From Pseudoalteromonas luteoviolacea (GTDB taxonomy: Bacteria > Pseudomonadota > Gammaproteobacteria > Enterobacterales > Alteromonadaceae), in contig NZ_JAKFZS010000013.1 in the NCBI RefSeq assembly GCF_021654285.1, forward strand, positions 107,376 through 171,375: a stretch of DNA of 64,000 bases, read 5' to 3'. Position numbers and translations under genes: made by a program. This document shows, piece after piece, positions 1 through 8,508 of the stretch (position 1 is its first letter; every line of letters starts with the position of its first letter). The notes below the pieces were generated by a model, which had not been told where the DNA came from, ran no database searches, and saw nothing but the letters and a program-made list of their open reading frames with translations.

Positions 1-1055
1 GCAAACAATTGGCTATGTTTATCACTGTACAAAGTGGCTAATTTGTATTGGGCTGGAGAAAAATGCAGGGCACTGCGTTTTAGCCAATTTAACGCCACAT
101 CAAACTGTGCTTTGTCATGTGAGTTAGTAAGTAGCTCAACGGCGAGCTTGTATTGCGCAATAGGCAAGTTATTTTTTGCAGCGGCAAGCAGTATAGTTAA
201 GTAGTCATTATCGTCTCGCCAGTGGTATTTCAGTAATCGACTGGCGTTGTATTGATTAGAGCTTAACCAGTTTGCGATATAATACTGTACAAGCGCGTTA
301 CCTTGCTCGGCTGCATCAATATGACGCCTGATCTGAGCTTTATAATCTTGCTGCTGAAACGCCAAAGTCCGCTTGTATTCTTTACCCTTATAGGTTGTGA
401 AGTGATAAATAAGCGAATGATTCTTTTTAGCTTTTCCGGGCTTATAGCGCCAAACTTTAACCGCATTAATTAAAGATGAAGCGAAGATATTTTTAGGGTA
501 ATCATCAATAACGATGATGTTTTTAACAACGCCGGTTGTATCAATATCAAATTCAAGCCAAACCCAGCCTTCTATCCCTTGTCTTGCGGCTTGCTCTGGA
601 TAATCAGGTTGCTTATCAAATGTTCTCTCCAATGAGGGAGACTGTGTACTTGTTTTGCTGAAATCTGGCTGGTACTTTTCACTTAAGTATTGATAGCCAA
701 ATTGGCTTTTTCGATGTTGCAGGACTTGCTCTAGCACCTGTTTGTCTGCGTACTGAGATGAAATTAGATGCGCTGTTTTGAGTGCCTCTGCAATGCCGTA
801 TTCGGCAGCGATTGCAAACCAAGCATGAGAAATTGATAGGTTTTTTTCAGTGCCTTGGCCATGGAGTGACATTACGGCTAAGTTATAAATGGCGTCGCCG
901 TTACCGAGTTGGGCCAGTTGATAAAATTCGTTATAGGCTTTAACGTAGTTTTGTTGTTGGTAATAGTGTGTTGCAGTAAAAAGATCCGCACGACTGCTTG
1001 TTGAGAACAGCGCCAAAATTAATATGATTAGTTCAATAGGCCTGACATGCTTCAT
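1..1055 (-). CDS. Sel1-repeat / TonB C-terminal domain protein (partial, runs off left edge)
   Basis: An uninterrupted minus-strand frame opens with ATG at 1055 and stays open to base 1, giving about 351 residues without a stop, so the C-terminus lies outside the window. The N-terminus is a signal-peptide-like stretch (hydrophobic segment ending near a STSSRA site). It is followed by TPR/Sel1-like helices (repeated G-x-A-x-x-x-L-A patterns around residues 50-90). Residues about 150-230 read as a TonB_C domain: YPEQAARQGIEGWV, then a D-x-x-G-x-V turn and a VWRYKPG end. More Sel1-like helices follow. TonB_C domains contact the TonB box of outer-membrane receptors, so a role in energising a receptor or a periplasmic scaffold is inferred. 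It lies downstream of a TonB-dependent receptor on the same strand, separated by a terminator. Confidence 0.75.
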   Translation of the reverse strand, partial: MKHVRPIELIILILALFSTSSRADLFTATHYYQQQNYVKAYNEFYQLAQLGNGDAIYNLAVMSLHGQGTEKNLSISHAWFAIAAEYGIAEALKTAHLISSQYADKQVLEQVLQHRKSQFGYQYLSEKYQPDFSKTSTQSPSLERTFDKQPDYPEQAARQGIEGWVWLEFDIDTTGVVKNIIVIDDYPKNIFASSLINAVKVWRYKPGKAKKNHSLIYHFTTYKGKEYKRTLAFQQQDYKAQIRRHIDAAEQGNALVQYYIANWLSSNQYNASRLLKYHWRDDNDYLTILLAAAKNNLPIAQYKLAVELLTNSHDKAQFDVALNWLKRSALHFSPAQYKLATLYSDKHSQLF

Positions 1056-1196
1056 GCTGATTAAAGTGGCACCTTGTGATAATTACCCAACCTACATCAG
1101 GCGTTATGTTACGTATTTACTATATTAATTTATGTACCTAAATGACCGATTCTACAGCTTTTACAAACAATTACCATATCTCATAGTACAAGGTGT

Positions 1197-1238
1197 TTAA
1201 AAAGAAAAGCTGAAGGCCTACATTAGTAGGCTTCAGCT
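1197..1238 (-). terminator. Rho-independent terminator of the TonB-dependent receptor gene
   Basis: A hairpin with arms at 1208-1221 and 1226-1238 (one bulged base, four-base loop) is followed, in minus-strand direction, by a T-rich run (TTTTCTTTTT). It sits 112 bases past the receptor stop codon. The rest of the 1056-1349 gap shows no gene. Confidence 0.8.
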
Positions 1239-1349
1239 TAAATCTCCTGGGCAGGGAGAGGCTTTCCTTGCCATATGCCGCTGTGTTTACAACGAACAAG
1301 GTACAGAACTTGTGCCAGCGCTTAGCTTTTTACAAGCCTGCTTTTTTAT

Positions 1350-3917
1350 TTAAAAGTTAAATCGAACACCAGCTACGAAGCGTCTACCATCTGCATAGAC
1401 ACCAGTAAGTGCCTGCTCAACACCTTCCTCTTGATAGCTAAATGTATGTTCATCGGTTAAATTGATAGCTTCTAAGACGACGGCTAAGTTTTCATTGATG
1501 TTATAAGTTAGGTTTGCATCAATTTGACCGTAGGCGTCAATGTAACCAGGCCAATCATTACCTGAGTCATAGCCTGAGCGGTGGTTATATGAAATACGGC
1601 CGCTGAGCGAGTCGTTTTCATAGTATGCACTTAGATTGACTGTGTGCTCAGAGTTACCAGGAATAGTCACGTCGTTGCCATCTTTATCTTTGGCTTCACC
1701 GTCCACATAGGTGTAGTTGGCAGAGATACCAATACCTTCAAGTAACTCTTGTTGATAGCCAAACTCTAAGCCTTGAATTCGACCAGCGCGACCATTTGAA
1801 GGGCGACTGATCCTAATTGGGGTATTTTCATGTATCTCTAATGCTGGCGTACTGTCTAAGAATGATTGAATATCCTTATAGAAAAATACCGCCGAGAATA
1901 AGCCAGCTTCGTTGAAATACCACTCAATACCGGTGTCGAACTGTGTTGCACGGAATGGATCTATATCAGGGTTACCACCTGTGCCTGTTTGAGTTTCAAC
2001 GTTATACGAGGTTGAAGCCGTCATACTGGCATAGTCTGGACGAGACATTACTCTCGCTGCACTAAAGCGCATTAGTAGATCATCACTCAAGTCAACGGCG
2101 AGGTTAATGCTTGGTAGTACATCAAAATAGTCTTTGTCTTGTGTGGTCCACGTTTCAAGACCAGTTGCCCCCGCAAATGCAGAAGACTCTTGCTTGGTGT
2201 GTACAAGTCTTACACCTAAGTTACCACGCATGCCATCTGCATCTATGGTTGTTTTAACATAACCAGCTAGTATTTTTTCTTTGATGTCAAAAGTACTGGC
2301 TTTTAAAACTCTATAGTTCCAGTTAAGGGCATCACCATCTTGGCGAACTCTATCTGAGTCAGTAATGGCATAAGATCGCAATGTACCAGATGAACCCAAA
2401 CCGGAGAGGTAGTCGCTAGGCATAACTAGGGAGTAATCTGCTAAGCTCCAATTAAGGTCAGTGCGCGCATCTGTGGTGTTTTTGGTATTAAAACGGCTGT
2501 GATCACGATATTTTAAGCCCATTTTTATTTCGCTGAATACAGCAACATCAATAGGGCGTTTAAAGTCAGCTTGGAAATAGCTTTCGTCATCTTTTGCATC
2601 ATTGTTGTCGTAACGTAAAAAGCCGAGGTTCCATTTTGTGCCATCTTTCGGGTCTGCACCGTAAGACGTTCTGACATCTTCTACCTGTGATGTATCAAAA
2701 GAATGTACGTAGTTACCAACCCAGCCTACAGAGCGGTCAGCTTGTGAACCACCAGAGCCTTCGGTATAACCTAGTTGATAAGTGGATTGCCAGAGCTCGC
2801 CTTCGTGCTCGACTTTCAAGTCATATGCTTTGGTTTTGAGCTTTGAGTTTCTGACTTTTGTTTCATTTAGGATGTTTGTACCGTCTGGAGATAACCCCAT
2901 GGTGCCACCAACAACCATTTTGCCGACCTTATTTTGGTCTATGATTGTGATGTCTGTATATTGAGCGCCGCCACGTTCAGGTAACCAAAGAAAGTTCTGG
3001 TTTTCATTATCAGCATCCAGCGTTGAATCTAATACATTAAATGAAATATCTGTCGCGTCACTAGGGCGATATTGCAGTGCAAGTGTGATACCTGTTCTGA
3101 CACGTTCTTGAGAGAACATTGCTGAGCCACCGCCACCCGGGCTGTATACATCTTCATGCACGGTACCATCCGCCATGGTGATGTTTCTGTCTGTCCAGCT
3201 CCAAGCTTCAATACCATCACGGCGCAGATTTCGCTCTTGTCTAATCAACGACACAAGTGCGCCAAATGTTTCATCATCGTTTTTAAAGTTATACATGATG
3301 GATGCTTGCGGATCCGTTTCGCCAGAAACTTCGCTGTGTTGGGCTAACAATGAACCAGCTATTTTGTTCGCCTCTAAATCCAGCGGTTTTCTTGTTCTAA
3401 CAATGATTGTGCCACCGATGGAGCCTTCATCAATGTCTGCCTCAGGTGATTTATATACCTCTAGACCTGATACAATCTCCGATGGCAGCATTGTATAGTT
3501 AAAACCACGACTCGCAGCCGAGTTAGTCCACCAGTCCGTTGAACCGACGGCTTGTCCATTTAACAATGTTCGGTTTTGGCTTTCACTTGTGCCTCGAATA
3601 CTTACACGCTCACCTTCACCAAAGCTTCTAGTAAGGGAAACCCCTGTGATCCGTTGAAGTGATTCTGCGACGTTTTGGTCAGGAAATTTACCAATGTCTT
3701 CTGCTGTCACTGCATCTACGATTGCATCTGCATAACGCTTGGTATTGAGCGATTTAACAACACTGCCACGGATACCTCGAACTTGGATGACTTCAACTTC
3801 TTTTTGATTTGAAACAGCGCTGTCATTTTGTGCAAACGCATAAGGTGAAAAATACAAAGTAGAAGTCATTAAAGCTGAGCTTATTGCCAGCGACAACTTG
3901 TTTTTATTGTTGAACAT
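1350..3917 (-). CDS. TonB-dependent outer-membrane receptor (TIGR01782, Xanthomonas/Caulobacter type)
   Basis: This is an outer-membrane beta-barrel receptor for energised uptake of a large solute. The chosen start is the ATG at 3917, preceded by an AAGGGGA ribosome site with 8-base spacing; a GTG 39 bases upstream has no such site. The 855-residue product has a 29-residue signal peptide ending YAFA. A plug domain follows, with the family-typical EDIGKFPDQNVAESLQR segment (about residues 70-90) and the NRTLLNGQ motif. The barrel ends in an aromatic residue (terminal FNF), as expected for BAM-dependent insertion. Members of this family often take up oligosaccharides. The substrate cannot be read from sequence, but a carbohydrate is a reasonable inference given the LacI regulator and chitinases elsewhere in the window. 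Confidence 0.9.
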   Translation of the reverse strand: MFNNKNKLSLAISSALMTSTLYFSPYAFAQNDSAVSNQKEVEVIQVRGIRGSVVKSLNTKRYADAIVDAVTAEDIGKFPDQNVAESLQRITGVSLTRSFGEGERVSIRGTSESQNRTLLNGQAVGSTDWWTNSAASRGFNYTMLPSEIVSGLEVYKSPEADIDEGSIGGTIIVRTRKPLDLEANKIAGSLLAQHSEVSGETDPQASIMYNFKNDDETFGALVSLIRQERNLRRDGIEAWSWTDRNITMADGTVHEDVYSPGGGGSAMFSQERVRTGITLALQYRPSDATDISFNVLDSTLDADNENQNFLWLPERGGAQYTDITIIDQNKVGKMVVGGTMGLSPDGTNILNETKVRNSKLKTKAYDLKVEHEGELWQSTYQLGYTEGSGGSQADRSVGWVGNYVHSFDTSQVEDVRTSYGADPKDGTKWNLGFLRYDNNDAKDDESYFQADFKRPIDVAVFSEIKMGLKYRDHSRFNTKNTTDARTDLNWSLADYSLVMPSDYLSGLGSSGTLRSYAITDSDRVRQDGDALNWNYRVLKASTFDIKEKILAGYVKTTIDADGMRGNLGVRLVHTKQESSAFAGATGLETWTTQDKDYFDVLPSINLAVDLSDDLLMRFSAARVMSRPDYASMTASTSYNVETQTGTGGNPDIDPFRATQFDTGIEWYFNEAGLFSAVFFYKDIQSFLDSTPALEIHENTPIRISRPSNGRAGRIQGLEFGYQQELLEGIGISANYTYVDGEAKDKDGNDVTIPGNSEHTVNLSAYYENDSLSGRISYNHRSGYDSGNDWPGYIDAYGQIDANLTYNINENLAVVLEAINLTDEHTFSYQEEGVEQALTGVYADGRRFVAGVRFNF

Positions 3918-4547
3918 GATACCAATCCCCTTGGATGAATTTTTGAACGTAATCACTTAAATGTAACTTTGTGCAGTTGAAATTTAACAACATGTCTGCT
4001 TGTTAAATCTTGAAAGGATATGATTAGTTGTGAAACATAAAATATATACTTATAAATATTCCTTAGCTTATGATTTTTATGCTTATTATTTTGTTTTCTC
4101 ATTGTTTTTTAGCTAAATAAGTAATTTTATTTTTTAATTTTCAAGTGTGAATTTATTTACATTCACAACTAATTATATTGAAAGGGGAGGTGTCTAGGCT
4201 GAATTAGAAATTGGCTGCTTGTCGCCACGACTTTCTGAGTTGCGTTTTACACAAGGGTTAAAGCGACTTTTGGCAAGTTAACTATGCGCGGTTAATTTTA
4301 GTTTGCTTACCTAGTAAGGCTGTTAATATCGATTTAAGGTGTCTAGCTGTTAAACGTGTAAAGTGGGTTATGTACGACTTAAAAGCAGAGCGCAATGTGA
4401 TGCTTGATGGGAGGCAGCCGGTGTGCTTCGAGCGCAGAAAAGGAGTTCGACAATGAGATTTGTCATTAAGGCGTGTGTAAATTGAGATGACTGAAATAAA
4501 ACGACAACCCCTTCATGAGAGAAAGGGTTGTATCGAGCTAAATCGTG
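3918..4547. other. Intergenic region upstream of the TonB receptor
   Basis: The stretch of about 630 bases is very AT-rich near the receptor (3960-4160), consistent with its promoter. I could not assign a specific -35/-10 pair or operator. A nine-codon frame with a good ribosome site (ATG at 4453) is present but unsupported. A terminator for the next gene lies at 4494-4530. No RNA gene is recognised. Confidence 0.5.
4494..4530 (-). terminator. Terminator of the ThrE-family exporter gene
   Basis: Hairpin arms at 4505-4514 and 4521-4530 (one mismatch) are followed on the minus strand by CGTTTTATTT. It lies 18 bases past the stop codon of the exporter gene. Confidence 0.75.
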
Positions 4548-5774
4548 CTACAAGCTCTTTTTAGGAGGTAGTGCCACGTTGGCAAAGATTAGGCCTGCGA
4601 CCAGCGACATAAAGATTAAAAAGGTCTGTTGACCAATATGATCTGCCATCACAAAACTCTGCCCTTCAATTAAGGAGTTGAGGCCGATGTATGTTTTAGA
4701 GCCTGGGACTAATACAATTAAGCCTTTCATGGTGACGATTGACGCTGGCGCGTTCTCAACGCGATTAAAAATATTACTGAAAATACCTACGGCAAATGCA
4801 CCTGCAAACGTGCCTAAGGCATAATCAAAATAAATAGCTGCGCTGACTGAAACAGCATAAGCAATAAACCCAGATGTAATGCACCAAGGTACATGTTTTA
4901 ATTTGGTTTTGAATATAACAACAAGACTAACGCACAGCAAAAATACCGCTAACCAAGCGGTCCACTTTGGCAGCGGCTCAGGTTGAACAAAATCAACTTG
5001 TCCAAACACGTAAAAGCCAATACTAATGCCTAAAAAGGCGCCAAAATATAGCTTGAATAACAGCATAAAGGCGTCCATAACCCTAGCAGTACCCGATACC
5101 AAGTGACGAGCAGAGAGCTCAGCAAACCCCAGTGCTAGTGCCAATCCCGGAATAAACACAATGATTGCGGATAGCACTACTAACCGAATATTGAGCTGTG
5201 GGTCGAGGTATGCAGAGACGGCACAGGCTGCAAATGCGGAAGCAATGGCAACCATAGGTTCGAGCATATGCGTAACGCGCTTGGAGTGCTCCGACCAAAG
5301 GATAAATAGGTATACCAAGATTGAGATTATCCCTGACCAGATCACATCACTCCAGCTTGAGCCCATTAGCATAGCAAACGCACCGCCAGAGACTGCAAAT
5401 GCAAGTGCCATTTGCCACCTTGAATAAGGGGAACATGCGTTTTGGATCTGCTCAAGGCTTTCATCAGCTTCAGCGATTGTGAGCTCGCCAGCCAGCATTT
5501 TATTCACGACGTCATCGGTATTGGCAAGTGAGCCTAAATCATGGTCGCCCGGTTCAACTCTGGCTACATGGGTGTACTCTTCCTCATGTCCATCAGTCCA
5601 AATTACAAAAGTAACAGAGGTCGGAGACATAACAAATGAAGACTTTAAACCAAGGTGAGTGGCAACTTCCATCAAATGTGCTTCTAAACGAAAAGCAGGG
5701 GTGCCATATTGATGAAGCATTTTGCCAAGCTTAACAATAAACTTGCGCTTTTGGGTAAACGTCGCTGAGTTCAA
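4548..5774 (-). CDS. Threonine/serine exporter family protein (ThrE, both halves fused)
   Basis: The 408-residue membrane protein has an N-terminal cytoplasmic ThrE domain (residues about 10-115, with the family-like LHQYGTPAFRLEAHL and SFVMSPTSVTF segments). About ten hydrophobic segments follow, from residue 120 to the end. It therefore contains in one chain what E. coli splits into YjjP and YjjB. The family exports threonine, serine or dicarboxylates from the cytoplasm. The reading frame has no ATG near the N-terminus. The first usable start is a TTG at 5774; an internal ATG at 5720 would remove conserved residues, so TTG is preferred although no strong ribosome site is seen. It has its own terminator and appears monocistronic. 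Confidence 0.85.
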   Translation of the reverse strand: MNSATFTQKRKFIVKLGKMLHQYGTPAFRLEAHLMEVATHLGLKSSFVMSPTSVTFVIWTDGHEEEYTHVARVEPGDHDLGSLANTDDVVNKMLAGELTIAEADESLEQIQNACSPYSRWQMALAFAVSGGAFAMLMGSSWSDVIWSGIISILVYLFILWSEHSKRVTHMLEPMVAIASAFAACAVSAYLDPQLNIRLVVLSAIIVFIPGLALALGFAELSARHLVSGTARVMDAFMLLFKLYFGAFLGISIGFYVFGQVDFVQPEPLPKWTAWLAVFLLCVSLVVIFKTKLKHVPWCITSGFIAYAVSVSAAIYFDYALGTFAGAFAVGIFSNIFNRVENAPASIVTMKGLIVLVPGSKTYIGLNSLIEGQSFVMADHIGQQTFLIFMSLVAGLIFANVALPPKKSL

Positions 5775-5821
5775 CTGTGCAATACCTAAATAGTTGAGAG
5801 GTTGAGGGCAAGCCCATAAAC

Positions 5822-5840
5822 TTAAGTGTTGGTCACTTAA
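5822..5840. promoter_or_regulatory. Inverted repeat upstream of the ThrE-family gene
   Basis: Perfect 7-base arms TTAAGTG / CACTTAA flank a 5-base spacer, 48 bases upstream of the exporter start. It could be an operator or a leader hairpin. No regulator can be named. Confidence 0.3.
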
Positions 5841-6045
5841 ATCCCAAATTATGTAACTTATGATACCGCTAAATTATGTTGTAATTTTGAATACTCTAAG
5901 CAAAAAAACTTGGCCAAAAATGCCTGATTAGACCTATTCTCGCGGCGTACTCTGCCTAAGAAACAGTAAAGACATTACGCTTATCTCATTTCTATAAAGC
6001 TAATAATAAGTTACGCCGCGCATTCTAACCAGTTTTGCCTTATTT

Positions 6046-7281
6046 TCAACGCATTTTATTTGCGTTTTTTTCTTCTATCCACTGAGACATATATTGTGTG
6101 CTGCGCAGTGTATGGTGTTTGAGCATTTGCCCGAAGAAATTGTGCGTTCGATGAGGTGCAAGATTTTTTTGGAGTTCAGTGATTTGGTTTATTAAACGGG
6201 AACTTAACTCTTTTTTGTCATACCTGTTGTGTAGAATTTTAAGGCCATTATTTTGTGCTTGATGAAAGTCTTGTTGATTTGTGTATAGCGAGACAGCTGC
6301 CTCAATAAAGGCTTCATCACTGCTTGCTATTGCGCCATGCCAAGGTAAGTCACCATGCATGCCTTCTGCACCAACTTCAGTGGTAACACAGGGAGTTTGA
6401 GTTAACATGGCTTCCAAAAATTTCCCCTTAATACCTGCACCAAATCTGATAGGGGATAAACAGACGCGACTGTTTTTCATTACTTCTAATGCATCATCTG
6501 CCCAACCTTTGATTAAAAACCCAGTTTTAGGGTTGTTTAAATCCGTTGCTTTTTTAGGCGGGTAAGAACCATAAATATGTAATTGTGCGTCAGGTAGGCG
6601 CTTTTTAATTGCTGGCCAAAGCTTTTGCAAATAAAGTACAGAGTCCCAATTAGGCGCATGGCGAAAGTTACCAATGGTCATGAAGTGTTGGCGTTCTTCA
6701 AATGTTGGCAGCTCGCAAGGCAGTGAATTCAGATCGACTAAAAACGGTAGGTGGACCAAAAGTGCAGGGTTGATGTTAAAAGTTGATTGTAACAACTCAT
6801 ATTCATAGTCTGAGACGATGAGGGATAAATCGCAGCGAAGTATTGCGGCTATTTCTCTTTTCGCCAACTCACTATCCAATAGAGAGTCTAGATGGAAATC
6901 AACTCCTGCTTTTACAGCGGCGTGTCTTGCACCTCTTAGGCATTGCAAGTCTTCAGTGTCCAAAATTTTGAGGGCTTGCGGCGCAAACTTATCAACGCGC
7001 CAGCCAAATTGCTCTTCCATCATAAAACGGTCAAACATGACGATATCAGGATCGAGCGTCTCGACATAGCTATCAAAACTACTGCAGTTGAGTGCAATTT
7101 GCTTACTGGATATGCCATAGTTTGATAAATCAACCATATGGTCTGTTTGCTGTGCAGGGCTTGCAAATTCAACTTGCCAGCCTTGCGATGTAAAAAACTG
7201 AAGCAAAGAAAGCATATGCATGCCGGCAGCCGACGAGTTAGGCTCTGGCCATACATAGCCAATAACTAAAACTTTATTCAT
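6046..7281 (-). CDS. Glycosyltransferase, GT4-like (group 1)
   Basis: The 411-residue protein has a GT-B fold. The N-terminal half opens with MNKVLVIGYVWPEPNSSAAG, typical of GT4 acceptor domains. The C-terminal half has the donor-site pattern HIYGSYPP...GWADDALEVMKNSRVCLSPIR, then a GAGIKGKFLEAM segment containing the conserved glutamate. The family transfers a sugar from an activated nucleotide donor; donor and acceptor are unknown. Its ATG directly abuts the stop codon of the upstream LacI-type gene, so the two are co-transcribed and probably translationally coupled. The extreme C-terminus after residue 380 is charged and does not match the family core. Confidence 0.85.
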   Translation of the reverse strand: MNKVLVIGYVWPEPNSSAAGMHMLSLLQFFTSQGWQVEFASPAQQTDHMVDLSNYGISSKQIALNCSSFDSYVETLDPDIVMFDRFMMEEQFGWRVDKFAPQALKILDTEDLQCLRGARHAAVKAGVDFHLDSLLDSELAKREIAAILRCDLSLIVSDYEYELLQSTFNINPALLVHLPFLVDLNSLPCELPTFEERQHFMTIGNFRHAPNWDSVLYLQKLWPAIKKRLPDAQLHIYGSYPPKKATDLNNPKTGFLIKGWADDALEVMKNSRVCLSPIRFGAGIKGKFLEAMLTQTPCVTTEVGAEGMHGDLPWHGAIASSDEAFIEAAVSLYTNQQDFHQAQNNGLKILHNRYDKKELSSRLINQITELQKNLAPHRTHNFFGQMLKHHTLRSTQYMSQWIEEKNANKMR

Positions 7282-8295
7282 TTAAGAAGATGATTCTCGT
7301 ATTTGTAAGGATATATCAACCAGTGTTCTGACTGGCGGTTGTGAATTGTTTAGGATCTCACTCAGTGCTTGGCAAGTTCTTTTACCGATGTCATTGGCGT
7401 CAATACGTACTGAAGAAAGGGCTGGGCGCATAAGGCGCGAATCAGCAAGATCATCAAAACCAATGACTTTTACATCTTTTCCAGGCACTAAGTCATGCTC
7501 TCGCATCGCTTCCATTACACCGTAAGCGATGACATCACTGAAGCAGACAACAGCTTGAATATCAGGCACTTGATTTATAATCTCGTGAAATGCGTCTCGG
7601 CCACCTTGGCGGTTGGTCGGCGCTTTAATTTCATATGACTTAATCGGTGAAGCATGTGCGGATATTGCTGAGCGAAAACCACTGACACGCTCATGATAAT
7701 CTGATATATCGTCGGTACCACCTAAAAAGGCAAGAGAAGTCAGCCCTTTTTCTAGCAAATGCCCTGTGGCTAAATGGGTGCCTTTTTGGTTGTCGGGTAA
7801 AATACAAGGCGCATCAGCAAATTGTATTTCACGCATGATATTGATGACAGGAAACCCAGTTGATACCAGTTGATTTACCCACTCTTTAGTCGTGCCAGGC
7901 GCTGGTACCATAACAAAAGCGGAGACGTTATATTCTTTTAGTGTGTTGACCACTTGTTGCTGGCGTTTGAAGTCTTCACCAGTATTAACAAGCATCGGGA
8001 CCATACCAAGAGCATAAATGTGCTTTTCTAAACCAACAGCAAGTTGTGCCGAGTAAGGGTTGGTTAAGTCATTGATAACTACAGCCACTAAATTAGAGCG
8101 TTTGCTGCGTAATGCCGCTGCATCTCGGTTGTAAACATAGCCAAGTTTCTCAATGGCTTTAAGTACTTTTTCTTTACTTTTGTCACTTACTTTGTCGGAG
8201 TGAGTTAATACGAGAGAAACAGTAGATTTGGAAACTTGCGCTTCTTTGGCAACATCAAAAATTGTTATTTTTTCTGGTTTTTTGTCGTTGTTCAT
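7282..8295 (-). CDS. LacI-family transcriptional regulator
   Basis: The 337-residue protein starts with a LacI helix-turn-helix (residues about 11-57: TIFDVAKEAQVSKSTVSLVL, then a hinge LGYVYNRDAAALR). A periplasmic-binding-protein-like sugar-sensing domain follows (GIG-type core ending KVIGFDDLADSRLMRPALSSVRID). Such proteins repress or activate carbohydrate genes when a sugar ligand is absent or present. It is followed without any spacer by a glycosyltransferase gene and is divergent from the S9-type peptidase homologue (213-base gap). Likely targets are this operon, the divergent gene or the nearby TonB receptor; that is inference only. Confidence 0.92.
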   Translation of the reverse strand: MNNDKKPEKITIFDVAKEAQVSKSTVSLVLTHSDKVSDKSKEKVLKAIEKLGYVYNRDAAALRSKRSNLVAVVINDLTNPYSAQLAVGLEKHIYALGMVPMLVNTGEDFKRQQQVVNTLKEYNVSAFVMVPAPGTTKEWVNQLVSTGFPVINIMREIQFADAPCILPDNQKGTHLATGHLLEKGLTSLAFLGGTDDISDYHERVSGFRSAISAHASPIKSYEIKAPTNRQGGRDAFHEIINQVPDIQAVVCFSDVIAYGVMEAMREHDLVPGKDVKVIGFDDLADSRLMRPALSSVRIDANDIGKRTCQALSEILNNSQPPVRTLVDISLQIRESSS

Positions 8296-8508
8296 AAGTG
8301 CCTGATCGCATACATTGTGCTGATGACGGTTGCATAGTTTAAACCTATCAACTTCGACTCTGCAACTTACAATTCAATTGTGGTGCTTCTGTATAAAACA
8401 ATAGTCTAAAAAACAGCTTTTTGACTGTAAAATGTCTCTAAAATACTGCACTGGACCAAAAATAAAGATATGATGTCCCGTTGTGGCTATTTGACTAGGA
8501 CTACATAA

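Noticed and set aside
4453..4482. Nine-codon frame with a strong AAAGGAG site upstream of the TonB receptor region
   Set aside because: Too short to support and no known leader-peptide context (no regulated downstream gene on that strand).
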